The translations under genes were made by a program, and so were the position numbers. Positions 61,317 to 64,000 of a stretch of 64,000 nt of DNA are shown piece by piece (position 1 is the stretch's first letter; each line of letters begins with the position of its first letter). The notes under the pieces are model-generated. The model was not told the DNA's origin, ran no database searches, and saw only the letters and a program-made list of their open reading frames with translations. Source of the stretch: CADEDH01 sp965216205. Lineage in GTDB: Bacteria; Actinomycetota; Acidimicrobiia; Acidimicrobiales; SZUA-35. The stretch is taken from assembly GCA_965216205.1 (NCBI GenBank), contig OZ244139.1, positions 4,154,001 through 4,218,000 on the forward strand, given 5' to 3'.

Positions 61317-62435
61317 TCAGGCGTCGGTGGTGGCTGGCTCGACGGCCCAGCGGCGGGCTTCGGCGACGCCGAAGATCGTCACCGTGCGGCCGTCTGCGGT
61401 CCTGATCGACTCGGGCAGGGCCGCGCCGGCGTCACCCGGTTCGGTTCGGGTCAGGCGGACACGTGACGGCGACGGGTCGAAGCCGTAGAACCGGCAGCCG
61501 TGCTGCGACGTGAAGCCGTCGAGCCGATGGAGGGCACCCACCGAGTGGAAGACCTCGGCCACCACCGGCAGCGCGAACGGGGCGTTGAAGATCCCCGGTT
61601 TGGCCGTCGGGGCGTACTTGTCCGACGCCGGGTGGGGGGCGGAGTCGGTCCCGAGGAAGAACTGCTCCGACCCCGACGTGGCCGCCGCAACGAGCGCGGT
61701 CCGATCGTCGGGCGAGTTGATGATCGGCTTGCAGTACAGGTCGGGGCGGAGACCGTTGGCCAGGAGATCCGAGCGGTCGCACCGCAGGTGATGGGGCGTG
61801 ATCGTTCCCCGCAGCGCCGGGTGTGCCGACACCAGCTCCACCCCGGCCCTGGTCGACAGGTGCTCGACGACGACCCGCAGCCCCGGCACACCGGCCAGCA
61901 CCGGGGCGAGCTGCACGTCGAGGAAGTGCGCCTCCCGGTCGAAGATGTCGATCTCGGGATCGGTCGACTCGGCGTGCACCAGCAGCGGGATGCCCCGCTC
62001 GGCCATCCGTTCCAGCACCGGCCGGTAGTCGCCGAGAGCCTCACCGCCGCCCTCGGAGTTCGTGGTGGCACCGGCCGGGTAGTACTTGGCGGCGTGGACC
62101 ACACCGTCGTCGACACCCCGCACGAGATCGTCGGGGTCGAGGTCGTCGTTGAGGTAGAGCGCCATGATCGGCGTGAAATCGGGCCGGGCGTCGGCGCCGA
62201 CGCTGTCGAGGATGCGCTGGCGGTAGGCGGCGGCCGCCGCCGTGGTGCAGATCGGGGGCACGAGGTTCGGCATGACGAGCGCGTACCGGAACGACCGCGC
62301 CGTGATCGGAGCCACGGTGGCCAGCAGCTCGTCGTCGCGCAGGTGCACGTGCCAGTCGTCGGGCACCCCGATCTCGACCGTCGCCGACCCGTCGCTCGAG
62401 GTCTCGACGCCGGTCGTCGACCCGACCGCGGTCAC
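61317..62435 (-). CDS. pyrC: Dihydroorotase
   Basis: This 372-residue protein is of the class II (E. coli PyrC-like) type. PDDWHVHLRDDELL gives the first zinc His pair, VMPNLVPP, AKYYPAGATTNSE contains the carbamylated Lys, HAES and EHLSTRAGVELV give further His ligands, and GTDSAPHP has the catalytic Asp. It closes carbamoyl-aspartate to dihydroorotate in pyrimidine synthesis. GTG 62435 overlaps the pyrE stop (GTGA), so the genes are coupled. Confidence 0.93.
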   Translation of the reverse strand: MTAVGSTTGVETSSDGSATVEIGVPDDWHVHLRDDELLATVAPITARSFRYALVMPNLVPPICTTAAAAAYRQRILDSVGADARPDFTPIMALYLNDDLDPDDLVRGVDDGVVHAAKYYPAGATTNSEGGGEALGDYRPVLERMAERGIPLLVHAESTDPEIDIFDREAHFLDVQLAPVLAGVPGLRVVVEHLSTRAGVELVSAHPALRGTITPHHLRCDRSDLLANGLRPDLYCKPIINSPDDRTALVAAATSGSEQFFLGTDSAPHPASDKYAPTAKPGIFNAPFALPVVAEVFHSVGALHRLDGFTSQHGCRFYGFDPSPSRVRLTRTEPGDAGAALPESIRTADGRTVTIFGVAEARRWAVEPATTDA

Positions 62436-63073
62436 GCGCCGATCCCCTCCGCCGGCACGACCGGCTCCATCCCGAGATCGACATGGGTGGCGATCGGGAA
62501 GTACGGGATGCCCCTGCGGGCCATGGCGTCGATGGCGCCCCCGCCGCGGTCGATGAGCGTGGCGGCGGCCACGATGTCGGCTCCGGCGGCAGCGATCACG
62601 TCGATCGCCTGGAAGATCGAGCCGCCGGTGCTCACCGCGTCCTCCACCACCAGCACCCGAACGCCAGGACCGAGCGCCGCCCCCTCGATCTGGCGGGCCG
62701 TGCCCCGCGACTTCGGCTCCTTGCGCACGAAGAACCACGATCGGTCGGTCACCAGCGCCATCCCGACGGCGAGATGGTCGGCACCGAGCGTCATGCCGCC
62801 GGCGGCGTCGAACGCGATACCCGCGTCGTCGAGCAGTGCGGCGATCGCGGCGCACGCCAGGCGGAGGTCGGGGGCGGCGGCCAGCCCCGCCTTGCCGTCG
62901 ACGAACCGGTCCGACAGCTGCCCCGACGCCAACTCGATCGGCTCGTCGAGCACGAGCACGGCCTTCGCCTCGAGGACGGCCCTGGTCGCAGCGACCAGCT
63001 CGGCGGTCGACCGGGCATCGAGCGACCCCTGGTCGCCGGGCGGGGATGAGGCGGACTGGTCGTCGTTCGGCAC
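62432..63073 (-). CDS. pyrE: Orotate phosphoribosyltransferase
   Basis: This 213-residue protein has the PRPP-binding motif VRVLVVEDAVSTGGS, the upstream GGMTLGADHLAVGMA, and FFVRKEPKSRGTA on the flexible loop. It makes OMP from orotate and PRPP and is followed by pyrC in a two-gene operon. GTG 63073 is used because GAGGAG lies eight bases upstream; upstream sequence is repeat DNA. Confidence 0.93.
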   Translation of the reverse strand: MPNDDQSASSPPGDQGSLDARSTAELVAATRAVLEAKAVLVLDEPIELASGQLSDRFVDGKAGLAAAPDLRLACAAIAALLDDAGIAFDAAGGMTLGADHLAVGMALVTDRSWFFVRKEPKSRGTARQIEGAALGPGVRVLVVEDAVSTGGSIFQAIDVIAAAGADIVAAATLIDRGGGAIDAMARRGIPYFPIATHVDLGMEPVVPAEGIGA

Positions 63074-63191
63074 GGGGCTCCTCGCTCCTGGTTCGGGGGG
63101 ACGGACGTCCGGGGCGAGGATACTGCCCGACCCGACGGGCTCGTTCCCGGCGCGGGCGACCGAGCCTCGCTCCGCCAGCCGGCCAGCCCAC

Positions 63192-63336
63192 GTTCTGGCG
63201 GACCACACGCCCACCGACCCTGCTTCCGGCGGACCCAGCTCCCGATCCTGGCACCTGGGTCCGCCAGAACGGGAAGACGAGGGCGCCACGTCCGCCAGAA
63301 CGACATGGGCAGCGAGGGCGCCACGTCCGCCGGAAC
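63192..63336. repeat. Mirror-image 31-bp-pitch repeat array, family A, copy 3
   Basis: Cores GTTCTGGCGGACC (63192) and a diverged copy ending GGCGGACC at 63235 are 31 bp apart. Inverted cores end at 63270 and 63301 (31 bp apart) and at 63336 (35 bp). The innermost pair again spans 48 bp. The array lies upstream of both pyrE and the TSUP gene, which are divergent. Confidence 0.88.
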
Positions 63337-63368
63337 GGGGGCGGGATGGGAGGCGCTAGCGTCGTTGC

Positions 63369-63398
63369 GTGGCACAATCCAGCTCCGATCGCACGTGA
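63369..63398 (+). CDS. Possible nine-residue leader peptide upstream of TSUP gene
   Basis: TAGCGT (63357-63362) is followed six bases later by GTG 63369, the leaderless-start geometry seen elsewhere in this window. The frame encodes MAQSSSDRT and its TGA overlaps the GTG start of the TSUP gene (GTGA). It may couple translation of the permease. It is very short and unproven. Confidence 0.35.
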   Translation: MAQSSSDRT

Positions 63399-64000
63399 GC
63401 CCGGCCGCGTTCGCGATCGTTCTGCTGATCGTGGCGGTCGGTTGCCTGTTCCAGGCCTCGATCGGGTTCGGCGCCAACCTGATCGCCCAGCCCCTCGTCT
63501 ACCAGATCGACCCCGACCTCGTGCCCGGTTCGGTCCTCGTGGCCACCGCCTCGCTGAGCGTGCTCGTGGTGCTCCGGGAGCGACACGCGGTGGAGGTTCG
63601 ACCCATCGGTGTCGGTCTCGGCGGGGCCGTGGTGGGCATCGCCGCTGGCACCGCGGTCGTCGGCTGGGCGTCGGAGCGGACCCTCGCCGTCGTCATCGCG
63701 GGGTGCGTCCTGGCGATGGTGGCGATCCTGGCCGCGGGCCTCAACGTCTCCCGCTCCGGTCCCAACCTGTTCGCCGCCGGTGCCGCCGGCGGGTTCGGCA
63801 GCCTCACGGCCGGGATCGGCGGACCGCCGTTGGCCCTGCTGTACGCCTCGACGGAGGGGCCCCGGGTCCGGTCGTTCCTGTCCGGCTACTTCCTGGTCAC
63901 ATCGTTCTTCACGTTCGTGGGGCTGACGCTGGCGGGTCGGTTCGGGATCGACCGCCTCCTCGACGGGCTCCTGCTGGTGCCAGCAGCCGTCGCGGGGTAC
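63395..64000 (+). CDS. TSUP/TauE-SafE family permease, N-terminal part
   Basis: The first 202 residues are in the window and the gene runs off the right edge. Hydrophobic helices alternate with short loops, and FQASIGFGANLIAQPLVYQIDP near the start and AGAAGGFGSLTAGIGGPPLALLYA near residue 125 are the two internally related TSUP signature repeats. The family exports or imports sulfite, sulfoacetate or other small organosulfur/carboxylic anions. GTG 63395 overlaps the putative leader peptide stop. Confidence 0.85.
   Translation, partial: MSPAAFAIVLLIVAVGCLFQASIGFGANLIAQPLVYQIDPDLVPGSVLVATASLSVLVVLRERHAVEVRPIGVGLGGAVVGIAAGTAVVGWASERTLAVVIAGCVLAMVAILAAGLNVSRSGPNLFAAGAAGGFGSLTAGIGGPPLALLYASTEGPRVRSFLSGYFLVTSFFTFVGLTLAGRFGIDRLLDGLLLVPAAVAGY

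Overview
The window is GC-rich (about 70 percent by eye), densely coded on both strands, and looks like a chromosome segment of an actinobacterium, most likely an Acidimicrobiia-type lineage. The reasons are three luciferase-like (probably F420 or FMN dependent) oxidoreductases, a Baeyer-Villiger-type monooxygenase, CoA-transferase, MaoC and acyl-CoA dehydrogenase genes, a PknG-type kinase, a Flp pilin, SOS boxes of the CGAAC-N4-GTTCG type, and many genes whose start codon lies 6-8 nt after a TAnnnT -10 box, meaning leaderless mRNAs. There are no rRNA, tRNA, CRISPR or IS genes. No phage or plasmid signature is seen.

Layout. 1-421 is the start of a P-loop ATPase running off the left edge. 612-11154 holds mixed catabolic genes: flavoenzymes, nitroreductase, LLM oxidoreductase plus crotonase, prolyl aminopeptidase, orphan PhnD-like protein, 2-hydroxyacid dehydrogenase and PIG-L deacetylase. 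Among them is a GrdB-family gene (6466-7296) with an in-frame TGA at the family's selenocysteine position. 11417-15318 is a heterodimeric ABC exporter pair. 15422-25884 holds an AIM24 protein, an APH-like kinase, an SMP-30 plus hydrolase pair, two LLM oxidoreductases, a MaoC protein and a cNMP-binding protein. 25947-33293 holds an SOS-controlled alkB, a SepF-like protein, a monooxygenase-esterase fusion, alanine dehydrogenase, a Flp pilin and AlaX.

33560-45644 is the most coherent region. TerC lies near a five-gene reverse-strand operon (coiled-coil protein, PknG-like kinase with three extra zinc ribbons, PP2C phosphatase, VWA protein, zinc-ribbon FHA protein). A divergent pair starts 42 bp away: a GlnX-like membrane protein and a Tat-exported PotD-like binding lipoprotein. 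I read it as an envelope-to-cytoplasm phospho-signalling module that senses an extracellular ligand, combining the glnX-glnH-pknG logic with a TerY-P-like VWA/PP2C/kinase triad.

45674-64000 holds a PLP decarboxylase, a PaiB-like protein, a kinase pseudogene, a CoA-transferase, an MFS carrier, nitroreductase and NAT, a damaged methyltransferase/YcxB-like region, a second orphan binding protein, a nuclease lipoprotein, a PEP-utilising domain protein, pyrC-pyrE and the start of a TSUP permease.

A second theme is intergenic repeat arrays. Four loci carry mirror-image blocks of a 12-13 bp core at an exact 31 bp pitch, in two core families (GTTCTGGCGGACC and GTTCTGCCGGTC). Two further loci carry alternating-orientation hairpin arrays (CTGGCAG and GTTGGCGG families). 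They occur between convergent, divergent and co-directional genes, so they are not simply terminators.
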